A stretch of DNA of 64,000 bases from Lysobacter arenosi (GCF_016613475.2 NZ_CP071517.1:2542001-2606000), one strand, 5' to 3'; positions 9,014 to 19,121 are shown, counted from the stretch's first letter. Numbers and translations: made by a program. Notes: generated by a model not told the origin, from the letters alone.

Positions 9014-9448
9014 TCAGCGTGGCGGCCTGGGCGGCTCCGGCCGTGCCCACAGCCAGACTGCGACCACGGTCATGATCGCGGTCCCGGTCGCTGCCATCCA
9101 CCAGCGTGGCGCGGTCAGGAACATGATCACCGCGCAGGCGGACATCATCGACACCGCCAGCCACTTGGCGCGGCGGCTGACCGCGCCGTGCGCCTGCCAG
9201 TCGCGGATGATCGGGCCGAACTGCCGGTGCGCCAGCAGCCACTCATGCAGCCGCCGCGAGCCGCGCGCGGCGGCGAACGCCGACAGCAGCACGAACGGCA
9301 CGGTCGGCAATCCGGGTATCACAATTCCGATCACGCCCAGCCCGAGGCTGGCGTAGGCCAGCAGCCACCAGGCCCAGCGCCAGCGACTGGACGTTTTTGC
9401 CCTCCCCTCGCTGGCGCGGGAAGGCTGGGGCGGGGGCACGGTGGTCAC
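9014..9448 (-). CDS. YbaN-like DUF454 inner membrane protein
   Basis: 144 residues from a GTG at 9448. 'LGLGVIGIVIPGLPTVPFVLLSAFAAARGSRRLHEWL' (split over two helices) is the DUF454 core, followed by two more hydrophobic helices near the C-terminus. The function is not known. The first ~18 residues are encoded partly by a palindromic repeat-like sequence ('PSRASEGRA'), so the true start may be further in, but no better in-frame start with a ribosome-binding site is obvious. It is on the same strand as the peptidase genes upstream. Confidence 0.85.
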   Translation of the reverse strand: MTTVPPPQPSRASEGRAKTSSRWRWAWWLLAYASLGLGVIGIVIPGLPTVPFVLLSAFAAARGSRRLHEWLLAHRQFGPIIRDWQAHGAVSRRAKWLAVSMMSACAVIMFLTAPRWWMAATGTAIMTVVAVWLWARPEPPRPPR

Positions 9449-9486
9449 GTCTTCGGTCTTGAGGTGCGCGGTGAGGACGGCGGTCC

Positions 9487-9526
9487 GCCCTCACCCCAAC
9501 CCTCTCCCGCGAACGGGAGAGGGGGG
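9487..9526. repeat. Palindromic repeat downstream of the S9 peptidase gene (terminator-like)
   Basis: The stem CCCTCTCCCG / CGGGAGAGGG (9500-9509 and 9514-9523) is a perfect 10-bp inverted repeat with a CGAA loop, preceded by the common 'CCCTCACCCCAAC' flank. It begins 10 bases past the stop of the oligopeptidase gene. There is no T-run, so it may be a dispersed repeat serving as a 3' mRNA stabiliser or weak terminator. A related stem follows the second TonB-dependent receptor gene. Confidence 0.7.
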
Positions 9527-9532
9527 CAGGCA

Positions 9533-11681
9533 TCACTTGGCTGCGGTTGCGGTCGTTCCTGCAGTCGCCAGGCCGAGCTGATCGAGCATGAATGCGTACA
9601 TCTCCGACAACTCGCGGTAGCGGCGGAAGCGGCCCGACTTGCCGCCGTGGCCGGCGTCCATGTTGGTGCGGAACACGATCGGCTGCGTACCGGCATCGAG
9701 GTCGCGCAGGCGCGCGATGTACTTGGCCGGCTCCCAGTACTGCACCTGCGAATCCCACAGGCCGGTGCCGACGAACATTGCCGGATAGGCCTGCTTCGAC
9801 AGGTTGTCGTAGGGCGAGTACGACAGCATGTAGTCGTAGTACTCCTTCTTCTCCGGGTTGCCCCACTCGTCGTACTCGTTGGTGGTCAGCGGGATGCTCG
9901 GGTCGAGCATCGTCGTGACCACGTCGACGAACGGCACCTGCGACAGGATCACGCGGTAATGGTCCGGCGCCATGTTGCTGATCGCACCCATCAGCAGGCC
10001 GCCGGCGCTGCCGCCGTAGGCCGCGACGCGATCCTTGGCCGCGTAGCCCTGCTTGACCAGGTCGCCGGTCACGTCGATGAAGTCGGTGAAGGTGTTCTTC
10101 TTGTGGAACAGCTTGCCGTCGTCGTACCACTTGCGGCCCATTTCCTTGGCCACCGCGGATGTGGGCGATGGCGTAGACCATGCCGCGGTCGAGCAGGCTC
10201 ACCACCGGGCCGTTGAAGCGCGGATCGGTCGAACTGCCGTAGCTGCCGTAGGCGTACTGCAGCATCGCCGCCTTGCCGTTCTTCTCGAAGCCCTTCTTGT
10301 AGACCAGCGACACCGGCACCTTGACGCCGTCGCGGGCGGTCGCCCAGACGCGTTCGGTGACGTATTTCTCCGGGTCGTAGCCCAGCACCGGGTCGCGCTT
10401 GAGCAGCTTGCGCTCGCCGGTTTCGACATTGACCTCGTAGGTGGTGCCCGGCGTGGTCAGCGAGGTGTAGCTGTAGCGCAGCCACGGCGTGTCGTGCTCG
10501 GAGTTGACCGACAGGCCCATCGCGTAGGCCGGTTCATCGGCCTTGACGAATTCTTCCTTGCCGTCCTTCTTGAGCAGGCGCAGGCGCTCGAGACCGTCGG
10601 AACGCTCGGCCACGGCGGTGAAGCCGTCGAACAGTTCGAAGCCTTCGACGAAGACGTCCTCGCGGTGCGGAATCCAGTCCTTCCACTGCTTGCGTGAGGT
10701 CGCATCGCTGGGCGCGGTGACGAGCTTGAAGTTGGCTGCGCCGTCGGCGTTGGTGCGGATCACCCAGCGGCCGTCGAGGTGGTCGGCCTGGTACTCGACG
10801 TCGCGCTCGCGCGGTGCCAGCACCGCGAACTTATCCGGGTTGGCGGCCGGCGCGCAGCGCATCTCGCTGGACACCGTGCTCTCCACGCCGATGCAGATGT
10901 ACTTGTCGTCGCGCGAGCGGTCGATGCCCATGTAGAAGCTGTCGTCCTTCTCCTCGTACACCAGCACGTCCTTCGACGCCGGCGTGCCGAGCACGTGCTT
11001 CTTCACGCGCACGGTGAGCAGGGTTTCCGGATCGTTTTCGACGTAGAACAGGGTACGGTTGTCGTCGGCCCAGACGATGTTGGGCGACACGCCGGGGATC
11101 TCGTCGGCATAGACCTCGCCGGTGGCGAGGTTCTTGAAGCGGATCGTGTACTGGCGACGGCCCACGGCGTCATCGGCCCAGGCCAGGATCTGGTTGTCCT
11201 GGCTGACTTCGTAGTCGCCGACGCTGAAGTAGTCCTTGCCCTTGGCCATCGCGTTGACGTCGAGCAGGACCTGCTCCGGCGCGTCCATGTTGCCGCTGCG
11301 GCGGGCATGGATGGGATAGTCCTGGCCGGTCTCGAAGCGGCTGTAGTAGTAATAGCCGCGCTCGCGGTACGGCACCGAGCTGTCGTCCTGCTTGATGCGG
11401 CTGACGATCTCTTCGTACAGCTTGTTCTCGAGCGGCTTGAGCGGCGCCATCAGCGCGTCGACGTAGGCGTTCTCGGCATTGAGGTACGCCAGCATCTCCG
11501 GGTTCTTGCGCTTGTCGTCGCGCAGCCAGTAGTACTCGTCGTTGCGCTGCGCGCCGTGCGGCGCCTTGACCACGTGCGGCTTCTTGGCGGCGTCGGGGGG
11601 CGTGGCGGCCGTCGCGGCGACGGTGGGCGTGGAGAGGGTCATGGTCAGGACAGCCGAAAGCAGGAGGGAAGTCGGGTTCAT
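9533..11681 (-). pseudogene. Periplasmic oligopeptidase B-like S9 peptidase, interrupted by a frameshift
   Basis: Read across the break, the product is about 716 residues, full length for oligopeptidase B. It has a signal peptide ('SLLLSAVLTMTLSTPTVAA') and a beta-propeller. The N-terminal frame ends its homology at 'MVYAIAHIRGG', and the rest ('EMGRKWYDDGKLFHKKNTF' onward) is in another frame. One extra G around 10148-10149 on the plus strand explains it; removing it joins the parts as 'IRGGKEMGRKW'. The catalytic triad is in the distal part: Ser in 'GGSAGG', Asp in 'GTGLWDSQV', His in 'DAGHGG'. If the shift is real the protein lacks its triad and is dead; a sequencing error is equally possible. 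All other parts look intact. Confidence 0.85.
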
Positions 11682-11717
11682 AGATTGGGTCCGGATGGGG
11701 ACGACGCAATGGGTCGG

Positions 11718-13835
11718 CTACTGCTGGCTCAATTCATTCCACAGGAACGTAAACGCCAGCGCGCTCATGTGCGCGGCCTGGGCATTGTTGGCCGAACCGC
11801 CGTGGCCGCCCTCGATGTTCTCGTAGTAACGCACGTCCTTGTTCGCCTCCAGCATCTTCGCCGCCATCTTGCGGGCGTGGCCCGGGTGGACGCGGTCGTC
11901 GCGGGTGGAGGTCATGAAGATCACCGGCGGATACTCGCGTTTCGCGTCGAACAGGTGGTACGGCGAGAACGTGCGGATGTAGTCCCAGTCTGCGGTATCC
12001 GGATCGCCGTACTCGGCCATCCACGACGCGCCGGCCAGCAAGTGGCTGTAGCGCTTCATGTCGAGCAGCGGCACCTGCACCACGACCGCGCCAAACAGCT
12101 CCGGGTACTGGGTCAGCATGTTGCCGGTGAGCAGGCCGCCGTTGCTGCCGCCCTGGATGCCCAGGTGCTCCTTCGACGTGATCTTGCGCGCGACCAGGTC
12201 CTGCGCGACCGCGGCGAAGTCCTCGTAGGCCTTGTGGCGATTGGCCTTGAGCGCGGCCTGATGCCAGCGCGGGCCGTACTCGCCGCCGCCACGGATGTTG
12301 GCCACGGCATAGACGCCGCCCTTCTCGAGCCAGCCCTTGCCGACGCTGCCGGAATAGGCCGGCGTCAGCGAGATCTCGAAGCCGCCGTAGCCGTACAGCA
12401 GGGTCGGTGCCTTGCCATCGAGCTTGAGGTTCTTCGGCCGCACCAGGAAGTACGGCACGCGGGTGCCATCCTTGGAGGTGGCGAAGTGCTGCTCGATCAG
12501 GTTGTTGCTGCCGTCGAAGAACACCGGCATGGTCTTGAGCACTTCAGGCCGCTCGCCCACCTGCGCCAGCGACAGCGTGGACGGGGTGAGGTAGTCGGTG
12601 GCGGTCAGCCAGACCGCATCGCTGTCGTCCTCGTCGACCGCGGAGACGGCGAGCGTGCCGAAGCCCGGTGCGCCGGTGAACTCGCTGTGCTTCCAGGCCT
12701 TGTCGCCGGGCGTGAGCACGCTGAGGCGGTTCTTGACGTCGTCGAGGACGTTGAGCACGAGGTGGTGACGCGTCCAGCTGAAGCCGGCCAGCGATGTGCT
12801 CTCGCTCGGCGCGAACAGCACGGTGAAGTCGCGCTTGCCTGCCATGAAATCGTCGAAGCGCGTGGCGATCAGGCTGCCCGCGGCGTAAGTCTGGCCACCG
12901 GCGCTGTACGGATCGCGCAGCTCGAGCAGCAACCACTCGCGGTGGACCGACTTGTTGGCCGAGTTCGGCGCGTCGACCTTGCGCAGCTTGCCGTCGGCAT
13001 CGCGCAGGTAGAGCTCGTCGTTGTAGAAGGCCAGCGTACGGCTGACGAAGTCACGTGCGAAGCCAGGTGTATGGTCGTGGCTGGCGGCGATGTACATGTC
13101 GTTCGCCTGGCCCTCGTAGACCACGCGCGCCTGCTCCAGCGGCGTGCCGCGCTTCCATTCCTTGACGATGCGCGGGTAACCGGAGCTGGTCATGGTGCCG
13201 GCACCGAAATCGGTGAAGACATACACCGTGTCGCGGTCGATCCACTGCAGGCCGCCCTTGGCCTCGGGACGGACGAAGCCGCCTTCGACCCAGGTCTTCG
13301 TGGTGAGGTCGAACTCGCGCGTGACATCGGCGTCGGCGCCGCCGCGCGACAGCGCGATCAGGCAGCGCTCGTTGTCAGGTTTCAGGCAGTCGGCCCCGTG
13401 CCACACCCAGTTCTCGCCCTCGGCCTTGTTCAGCGCGTCGAGGTCGATGATGGTTTCCCACGCCGGCTTGTCCTTGCGGTATTCGGCCAGCGTGGTGCGG
13501 CGCCATAGGCCGCGCTCGTGCTGCTTGTCCTTCCAGAAGTTGTAGTAGTGGTCGCCGATCTTCTCCACGCCCGGGATCTTGGCGTCGGAGTCGAGGATGG
13601 CGCGGATGTCGGATTCGAGCTGCTTGAACTGCGGCGTAGTCGTCAGCTCGGCCTCGGACTGGGCGTTGTGCTGCTTGACCCAGGTCAGCGCACGCTCGCC
13701 CTCGACATCCTCGAGCCAGGCATAAGGGTCATCGGACACGTTGGGGGATTCCTTGGGGGCGGCGCCCACGGCCGACGAGGCGGCAAGTCCTGCGGTGATC
13801 AACAAGGTATGACAGGCCTGCGTCAGCGTCGGCAT
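11718..13835 (-). CDS. Prolyl oligopeptidase family serine peptidase (S9), exported
   Basis: 705 residues from the ATG at 13835; the frame is open upstream but the signal peptide 'LTQACHTLLITAGLAASSA' starts here. 'DDPYAWLEDVEGERALTWV' is the usual S9A N-terminus, followed by the propeller domain. The alpha/beta hydrolase domain has 'GYGGFEISLTPAYSG', the nucleophile in 'GIQGGSNGGLLTGN', Asp in 'TSTRDDRVHPGHA' and His in 'EGGHGG'. It should cleave short peptides after proline in the periplasm. It lies 36 bases upstream of the broken oligopeptidase gene and is probably transcribed with it. Confidence 0.95.
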   Translation of the reverse strand: MPTLTQACHTLLITAGLAASSAVGAAPKESPNVSDDPYAWLEDVEGERALTWVKQHNAQSEAELTTTPQFKQLESDIRAILDSDAKIPGVEKIGDHYYNFWKDKQHERGLWRRTTLAEYRKDKPAWETIIDLDALNKAEGENWVWHGADCLKPDNERCLIALSRGGADADVTREFDLTTKTWVEGGFVRPEAKGGLQWIDRDTVYVFTDFGAGTMTSSGYPRIVKEWKRGTPLEQARVVYEGQANDMYIAASHDHTPGFARDFVSRTLAFYNDELYLRDADGKLRKVDAPNSANKSVHREWLLLELRDPYSAGGQTYAAGSLIATRFDDFMAGKRDFTVLFAPSESTSLAGFSWTRHHLVLNVLDDVKNRLSVLTPGDKAWKHSEFTGAPGFGTLAVSAVDEDDSDAVWLTATDYLTPSTLSLAQVGERPEVLKTMPVFFDGSNNLIEQHFATSKDGTRVPYFLVRPKNLKLDGKAPTLLYGYGGFEISLTPAYSGSVGKGWLEKGGVYAVANIRGGGEYGPRWHQAALKANRHKAYEDFAAVAQDLVARKITSKEHLGIQGGSNGGLLTGNMLTQYPELFGAVVVQVPLLDMKRYSHLLAGASWMAEYGDPDTADWDYIRTFSPYHLFDAKREYPPVIFMTSTRDDRVHPGHARKMAAKMLEANKDVRYYENIEGGHGGSANNAQAAHMSALAFTFLWNELSQQ

Positions 13836-14008
13836 GGGCGGTCCGTGGTTTGGCGGGTTGGCGTGGGGTCGGCGCCGGTGGCGCTGCGACGGACATGCAG
13901 TTGGAGATGCTGGGCCAAACGCTAGCACAAGGCCCGCGGCGGGCACCGTGCCGAAAGCCAACGCACGGCGGTGCCGTCAGCCCCCCTGCCCTTGCCTTTG
14001 CGCCCCGC

Positions 14009-14344
14009 TCAGGCGGCTTGCGAGTGCTTCCGGCGCGGGCTGGCCGTGCGCCGGCGGCGGGCCTGCTCACCGCTGCGGCGGCGCAGTCGCGGCTGGACTT
14101 CGGCACCCGCCTCGTCGGCCGGCAGGCGGAAGCGGTGCAGCGCCCACCAGGCACACAGCGGCATCGCCAGCAGCCACAGCGGCATCCAGCCGAGGGTGTC
14201 GCTGAAACCGCGCGCGGCCGGGATCAGCAGCACCAGCACCGCGCCGATGGCGACGGCATGGCGGAGCAGGTCGTCCAGGCCGGGTCCGATGGTCTCGACG
14301 TCCTGGCCGGTGGTGTCTGCAGGGATGCGGTCTTGACGGTTCAT
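14009..14344 (-). CDS. Small inner membrane protein of unknown function
   Basis: 111 residues from the ATG at 14344. Two hydrophobic helices are visible at about residues 31-47 and 53-70 ('AVAIGAVLVLLIPAARG', 'LGWMPLWLLAMPLCAWWAL'), followed by a strongly basic, arginine-rich C-terminal tail that would lie in the cytoplasm. I recognise no family. The coding potential is supported by the hydrophobic pattern and absence of a better frame. It lies 71 bases past the end of the WYL regulator gene on the same strand. Confidence 0.65.
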   Translation of the reverse strand: MNRQDRIPADTTGQDVETIGPGLDDLLRHAVAIGAVLVLLIPAARGFSDTLGWMPLWLLAMPLCAWWALHRFRLPADEAGAEVQPRLRRRSGEQARRRRTASPRRKHSQAA

Positions 14345-14415
14345 GGCGCTGGCTCCTGGGTCGATGGAGCGAGCGTGCTGGGGCGGGGTCTCAGGGGTTG
14401 CGACTGACGGCGACC

Positions 14416-15384
14416 TCAGCGGTCGTAGTTCGACAGCGCCAGCTGCAGCAGGGCCCGCGCCTGCTCGCGCAACACCGGCGGCTCGACGATCTCGGCATCG
14501 CTGCCGTAGTGCATCACGTCCATCAGCAGTTCGCGGCCGGCGCTGTAGGGCACCTTGAGCTCGTAGCGGCCGTCGGGCAGGTAGCGCCCCTGCTGCTGCG
14601 AGTGCCAATGCTCGTCGGCCACCCAGCGCGCGGCCTTGGGGCTGAAGAGGATCGTTGCCCAGCCCTTGGGCGTGCCGGAGAAGATGCCGTAGCTGGAGGC
14701 CAGGTGGCTGTCGAGCTGTTCGTCGGAGACATCCTGGGCCGGCTGTTCGCCGAGCTTGGCCGCGCTGATGCGGTCGACGGCAAAGCTGCGCAGTGCTTCG
14801 CGGTTGTGGTCCCAGGCATCGAGGTACCAGTTCTCGCGGTAATGGGTCAGGCGCTGCGGCGAGACCAGGCGCCGGGTCTGCTCGTCGGTGGAGCGAGCGC
14901 GATATTCGAAGCTCAACTGCTTGCGATCGAGCACCGCGGTGGCGACGATCCGGAACGAGGTTTCATCGAGCTTGCGGGTGCGGTGCGGAATCACGCGCAC
15001 GCGCTCGACCGGTACGCGGCGGCCGCCGGCGTGCTCGTCGAGCAGCTTTTCGATGCGGTGCTGCAACGGCGCCAGCGCATTCGACAGCACGCCGCCACCG
15101 CTGCGCACCAGCAGCTGCTGCGCGGCCAGCAACGAGTGCAGCTCCTCCGAGCTGAGCCACAGGCCCGGCAGTTCGAAACGCTCGCCTTCGCTGTGGTCGT
15201 AGCGGAAGCCGGCTTCGCCGTTGCCGACCACCGGTGCCATCAGGTAGTCGCGCAGGTAAGCCAGGTCGCGGTAGACCGTCGCGCGCGAACACTCCAGGTC
15301 CTCCTGCAGACGCTGCACCGTGACCGGGTAGCGCGAAGCGCTGAGGATTCGGTGCAGGGAGTGGATGCGTTCGATGCGTTCCAT
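14416..15384 (-). CDS. WYL-domain transcriptional regulator (YafY family)
   Basis: 322 residues from the ATG at 15384. An N-terminal winged helix-turn-helix of the HTH-11 type ('RIHSLHRILSASRYPV', 'ECSRATVYRDLAYLRD') is followed by a WYL domain with 'ENWYLDAWDHNREALRSF' and a C-terminal WCX-like extension. WYL domains bind nucleic acid or nucleotide ligands and occur in regulators of defence and DNA damage genes, but also in many housekeeping contexts. No defence genes are nearby. It is transcribed away from the TonB-like gene. Confidence 0.92.
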   Translation of the reverse strand: MERIERIHSLHRILSASRYPVTVQRLQEDLECSRATVYRDLAYLRDYLMAPVVGNGEAGFRYDHSEGERFELPGLWLSSEELHSLLAAQQLLVRSGGGVLSNALAPLQHRIEKLLDEHAGGRRVPVERVRVIPHRTRKLDETSFRIVATAVLDRKQLSFEYRARSTDEQTRRLVSPQRLTHYRENWYLDAWDHNREALRSFAVDRISAAKLGEQPAQDVSDEQLDSHLASSYGIFSGTPKGWATILFSPKAARWVADEHWHSQQQGRYLPDGRYELKVPYSAGRELLMDVMHYGSDAEIVEPPVLREQARALLQLALSNYDR

Positions 15385-15585
15385 TGGCTTGGCGGCAGGG
15401 AAACAGGTGCAAGGATCGCACTGCCGGCGCATCCGCCGCCAGCACGGACCGCGACAACCGGGCCTGCCGTCAAGGTCGGCGCCACCTCGCCATCGGCCGC
15501 TGGCGGGTGCCGGCGCCGGTTTACCTCGATAACTCTTGCTTAACCGCCTGCTGACCATACTGCCGCCGGAGCGACAGGGGGCCGA

Positions 15586-16197
15586 ATGGATTCGACCAGG
15601 GGACAGCGGCTGGAAGCCGCGCTGGCATTGATCATTACGGTAGTGGTGCATGCGGCCCTGGTCTGGGGCCTGTCGCGGGCGATGCGCCCGGTGCTGCCCC
15701 CGCCCGTCGACAAACCGCTGCAGATCGTCTGGGTCCCACGCCACAAGGCGCCTGCAAAGGCCGTGGAACCGATTGTCCGCCCCGAACGGGTCAACAACCC
15801 GGCGAGAACGCGCCGCACGCCTGCCGTGTCGGCGAAGGCGCCCGCGATCGTCACCACCGAAACGCCACAGGCGACGCCAGAGTCGGCCCGCCCGATGTCG
15901 GCGGTGTACCTGATGCAGGCACGCGATCAGCTCGGTGCGGCTTCCGTCCAGGCCGCCGATCCATTGGCCGATCGCGTTGCCGCCCTGCCCGGCGCCGGCG
16001 CAGGCCGCTTCCGCATGAAGCCACCACCGACCGGCGTTGCCGGCGTGGTCGCCAGTGTCGGCAAGCTGTTCGGCGCGGAGGATGCGGGCGCGCCCTGCCG
16101 CGAGAACCGCAGGAACATCGGCGAACTCGCCGCCGCCGGTGACAGTGCGGCATTGCAGCAACAACTCGAATTCGAGAAGCGGCTGTGCCGCCCATGA
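15586..16197 (+). CDS. Membrane-anchored, TonB-like N-terminus protein of unknown function
   Basis: 203 residues. One transmembrane helix at about residues 9-32 ('ALALIITVVVHAALVWGLS') is followed by a proline/alanine-rich region of about 90 residues, the layout of TonB-type or energy-transducing anchors. The C-terminal part holds two cysteines ('GAPCRENRRN' and the ending 'EKRLCRP') that could form a periplasmic disulphide. It lacks the recognisable TonB C-terminal fold. The function is unknown. It precedes the molybdoenzyme operon by 68 bases but need not belong to it. Confidence 0.7.
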   Translation: MDSTRGQRLEAALALIITVVVHAALVWGLSRAMRPVLPPPVDKPLQIVWVPRHKAPAKAVEPIVRPERVNNPARTRRTPAVSAKAPAIVTTETPQATPESARPMSAVYLMQARDQLGAASVQAADPLADRVAALPGAGAGRFRMKPPPTGVAGVVASVGKLFGAEDAGAPCRENRRNIGELAAAGDSAALQQQLEFEKRLCRP

Positions 16198-16265
16198 TCG
16201 GGTGATGTCCGGCCGCTTGCCATGAACGGTCGCTTTGCCTGTGGCGTCGCAGGCACAATGCCCGG

Positions 16266-19121
16266 ATGCGCGCGCCCGTTGAGCCAGCCATCGATCTGTC
16301 ACCCCGGACCGCCGACGAGGTCAGGACCACCACGTGCTACATGTGCGCGTGCCGTTGCGGCATCAAGGTGTGGCTGCGCGACGGACAGATCCGCTACATC
16401 CAGGGCAACCCGGAACATCCGGTCAATCGCGGCGTGCTGTGCGCGAAGGGGTCGGCCGGGATCATGCAGCACTACTCGCCGGCACGGCTGGACAAGCCGC
16501 TGCTCCGCGTGGGCGAGCGCGGCAGCGGTGAGTTCCGCGAGATCGAGTGGGACGAGGCGCTCGACATCGCCAGTTCGTGGCTGGCACCGATCCGCGCACG
16601 CAATCCCGACGAGCTGGCGTTCTTCACCGGCCGCGACCAGTCGCAGGCGCTGACCGGCTGGTGGGCGCAGCAGTTCGGCACGGTCAACTACGCCGCGCAC
16701 GGTGGATTCTGCTCGGTGAACATGGCCGCAGGCGGTCTGTACACGCTCGGTGGCAGCTTCTGGGAGTTCGGCGAGCCCGACTGGGAGCACACGCGTTATC
16801 TGATGATGTGGGGCGTGGCCGAAGACCACGACTCCAATCCGATCAAGCTCGGACTGGGCCAGCTCAAGGGACGCGGCGCCAAGATCGTCGCGGTCAATCC
16901 GGTGCGCTCGGGTTACGGCGCCATTGCCGACGAATGGATCGGCATCCGCCCCGGCACCGACGGGCTGTTCGCATTCGCCCTCGCCCACGAACTGCTCAAG
17001 GCCGATCGCATCGACCTCGATTACCTGGTGCGCTACACCAATGCGCACTGGCTGGTGGTGCGCAATCCCGGTGGCCCCGACGACGGCCTGTTCGCGCGCA
17101 ACGGCGACGGCGACGCGCTGTGCTGGGATCGCCAGGCCGGGACCGAGGCGAATGCCAACGATATTGGCGTGTCGCCGGCCGTGGTCGGCGAGTTCGTGCT
17201 GGCCGATGGCCGTCGCGCCGTTCCGGTTTTCCACCTGGTCGCCGAGCGCTACCTCGACCCGCAGTACTCGCCGGATGCGGTCAGCGAACGTTGCGGCATT
17301 CCCGCCGACACCATCCGACGCATCGCACGCGAACTGGCCGAAGCGGCGTTCGACCACGCCATCGAGCTGCCGATCGCCTGGACCGATGCCTGGGGCCGCG
17401 AGCACGCGACCATGCGCGGCAGGCCGGTGGCGATGCACGCGATGCGTGGCATCAGCGCGCACAGCAACGGATTCCATACCTGCCGCGCGTTGCACCTGCT
17501 GCAGCTGCTGCTCGGCGCGGTCGATACGCCGGGCTCGTTCCGCTACCAGCCACCGTTCCCCAAGCCGATCCCGCCGCCGAACCGGCCCGGCAAGCGCCGC
17601 CAGGACAACGGCGTGCTCGATGCGGCACCGCTGGGCTTCGTGCACTCGCCCGAGGACCTCGTCGTCGACGCGAATGGGCAACCGCGCCGCATCGACCACG
17701 CATTCTCCTGGGAGTACCCGCTGTCGGCGCACGGCATGATGCATACCGTCATCCGCAACGCCTGGGCCGGTGACCCGTACAAGATCGACACGCTGATGAT
17801 GTTCATGGCCAACATGAGCTGGAACTCGGCGATGAACACCGCGCAGACGATGCAGTGGCTCACCGACAAGGACGAAGCCGGCGAGTACCGCATCCCGCGC
17901 ATCATCTACGCTGATGCCTACGCGTCGGAGATGGTCGCCTACGCCGACCTGGTGCTGCCCGACACGACCTACCTGGAGCGCTTCGACGCGATCAGCCTGC
18001 TCGACCGGCCGATCTCCGATGCCGACGGCGCCGCCGACGCGATCCGCCATCCCGTCCTCGATGCCGCCGAGCAGAGCCCCGGGCGCGACGTGCGCGGGTT
18101 CCAGTCGGTGCTGATCGATCTGGGCGCGCGCATCGGCCTGCCCGGCCTGGTCAACGAAGACGGTTCGGCGAAGTACCGCGATTACGCCGACTACATCACC
18201 CGCCACGAGCGCGCGCCGGGGGTGGGCCTGCTCGCCGGCTGGCGTGGCGCCGATGGCGAACTGGAAGCCAAGGGTCCGCCGAATCCCGACCAGTTGCAGC
18301 GCTACATCGACAACGGCGGGTTCTGGCGCAGCGAAGTGCCCGAGGACGCGCGCTACTTCAAGATGGCCAATCGCGGGTATCTGGACTGGGCGCAGCGGAT
18401 GGGTTTCCTCGGCCACGCCGAACCGATCGTGCTGCAGCTGTATTCGGAGACGCTGCAGAAGTTTCGGCTGGCTGCGCAGGGGCATGGACCCTCGCAGCCG
18501 CCTGATCAGCATCGCGAGCGGGTGGCCACGTACTTTGATCCGCTGCCGATATGGTTCGAGCCTTTCGAAGGCGCGCAGACTTCACGCGACGCATTTCCGC
18601 TCAGCGCGGTCACGCAGCGGCCCATGTTCATGTACCACGCCTGGGGTTCGCAGAACGCCTGGCTGCGCCAGATCGCCGCACGCAACTGGATGTACATGCA
18701 TCCGGAAACCGGCGCACGCTACGGCATCGGTGACGAGGACTGGATCGACGTGACCTCGCACAACGGCACAATCACCGTGCAGGCCAAGTTCGCCGCCAAC
18801 GTCCAGCCCGACACGGTCTGGACCTGGAACGCGATCGGCAAGCGCCGCGGTGCCTGGCGCCTGGGCAAGGACGCGCCGGAAGGCAGGCAGGGCTTCCTGC
18901 TCAATCATCTGATTTCCGACATCACCCCGCGCGGCGATTACGCCAACGCCGACCCGGTCACCGGGCAGGCGGCCTGGTTCGACCTGCGCGTGCGCATCAC
19001 CAAGGCGGCCGACACCGGCGTGAGCACCAGCGAACCGCAGTTCGCGCCGCTCGAACTCGGCCAGGCCGACGACAAACCGCTGCGCTACGGCGCCCAGTTC
19101 CGCAGGAACCGATCCGAATGA
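16266..19121 (+). CDS. soeA: Molybdopterin oxidoreductase catalytic subunit, SoeA-like (cytoplasmic sulfite dehydrogenase type)
   Basis: 951 residues of the DMSO reductase superfamily. The N-terminal [4Fe-4S] site is C24-x2-C27-x3-C31 and C59. A cysteine at about residue 149 ('HGGFCSVNMAAGG') is placed where the Mo ligand sits in related enzymes. 'NPVRSGYGAIADEWIGIRPGTDG' is a cofactor-binding motif. There is no Tat signal, so the enzyme should face the cytoplasm, as known for SoeABC, which oxidises sulfite to sulfate and feeds quinone. The B and C subunits follow. Polysulfide or thiosulfate reductase-like activity cannot be excluded from sequence alone. Confidence 0.75.
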   Translation: MRAPVEPAIDLSPRTADEVRTTTCYMCACRCGIKVWLRDGQIRYIQGNPEHPVNRGVLCAKGSAGIMQHYSPARLDKPLLRVGERGSGEFREIEWDEALDIASSWLAPIRARNPDELAFFTGRDQSQALTGWWAQQFGTVNYAAHGGFCSVNMAAGGLYTLGGSFWEFGEPDWEHTRYLMMWGVAEDHDSNPIKLGLGQLKGRGAKIVAVNPVRSGYGAIADEWIGIRPGTDGLFAFALAHELLKADRIDLDYLVRYTNAHWLVVRNPGGPDDGLFARNGDGDALCWDRQAGTEANANDIGVSPAVVGEFVLADGRRAVPVFHLVAERYLDPQYSPDAVSERCGIPADTIRRIARELAEAAFDHAIELPIAWTDAWGREHATMRGRPVAMHAMRGISAHSNGFHTCRALHLLQLLLGAVDTPGSFRYQPPFPKPIPPPNRPGKRRQDNGVLDAAPLGFVHSPEDLVVDANGQPRRIDHAFSWEYPLSAHGMMHTVIRNAWAGDPYKIDTLMMFMANMSWNSAMNTAQTMQWLTDKDEAGEYRIPRIIYADAYASEMVAYADLVLPDTTYLERFDAISLLDRPISDADGAADAIRHPVLDAAEQSPGRDVRGFQSVLIDLGARIGLPGLVNEDGSAKYRDYADYITRHERAPGVGLLAGWRGADGELEAKGPPNPDQLQRYIDNGGFWRSEVPEDARYFKMANRGYLDWAQRMGFLGHAEPIVLQLYSETLQKFRLAAQGHGPSQPPDQHRERVATYFDPLPIWFEPFEGAQTSRDAFPLSAVTQRPMFMYHAWGSQNAWLRQIAARNWMYMHPETGARYGIGDEDWIDVTSHNGTITVQAKFAANVQPDTVWTWNAIGKRRGAWRLGKDAPEGRQGFLLNHLISDITPRGDYANADPVTGQAAWFDLRVRITKAADTGVSTSEPQFAPLELGQADDKPLRYGAQFRRNRSE

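Noticed and set aside
10779..13508. 909-codon frame opposite the S9 peptidases
   Set aside because: It is an antisense shadow without motifs, and it crosses two real genes and the gap between them.
14416..15384. WYL regulator as part of a phage defence island
   Set aside because: WYL proteins often mark defence loci, but no nuclease, helicase, toxin or CRISPR gene lies nearby.
15385..15585. Possible promoter TTGCTT / CATACT before the TonB-like gene
   Set aside because: The spacing is only 14 bases and no supporting motif is present.
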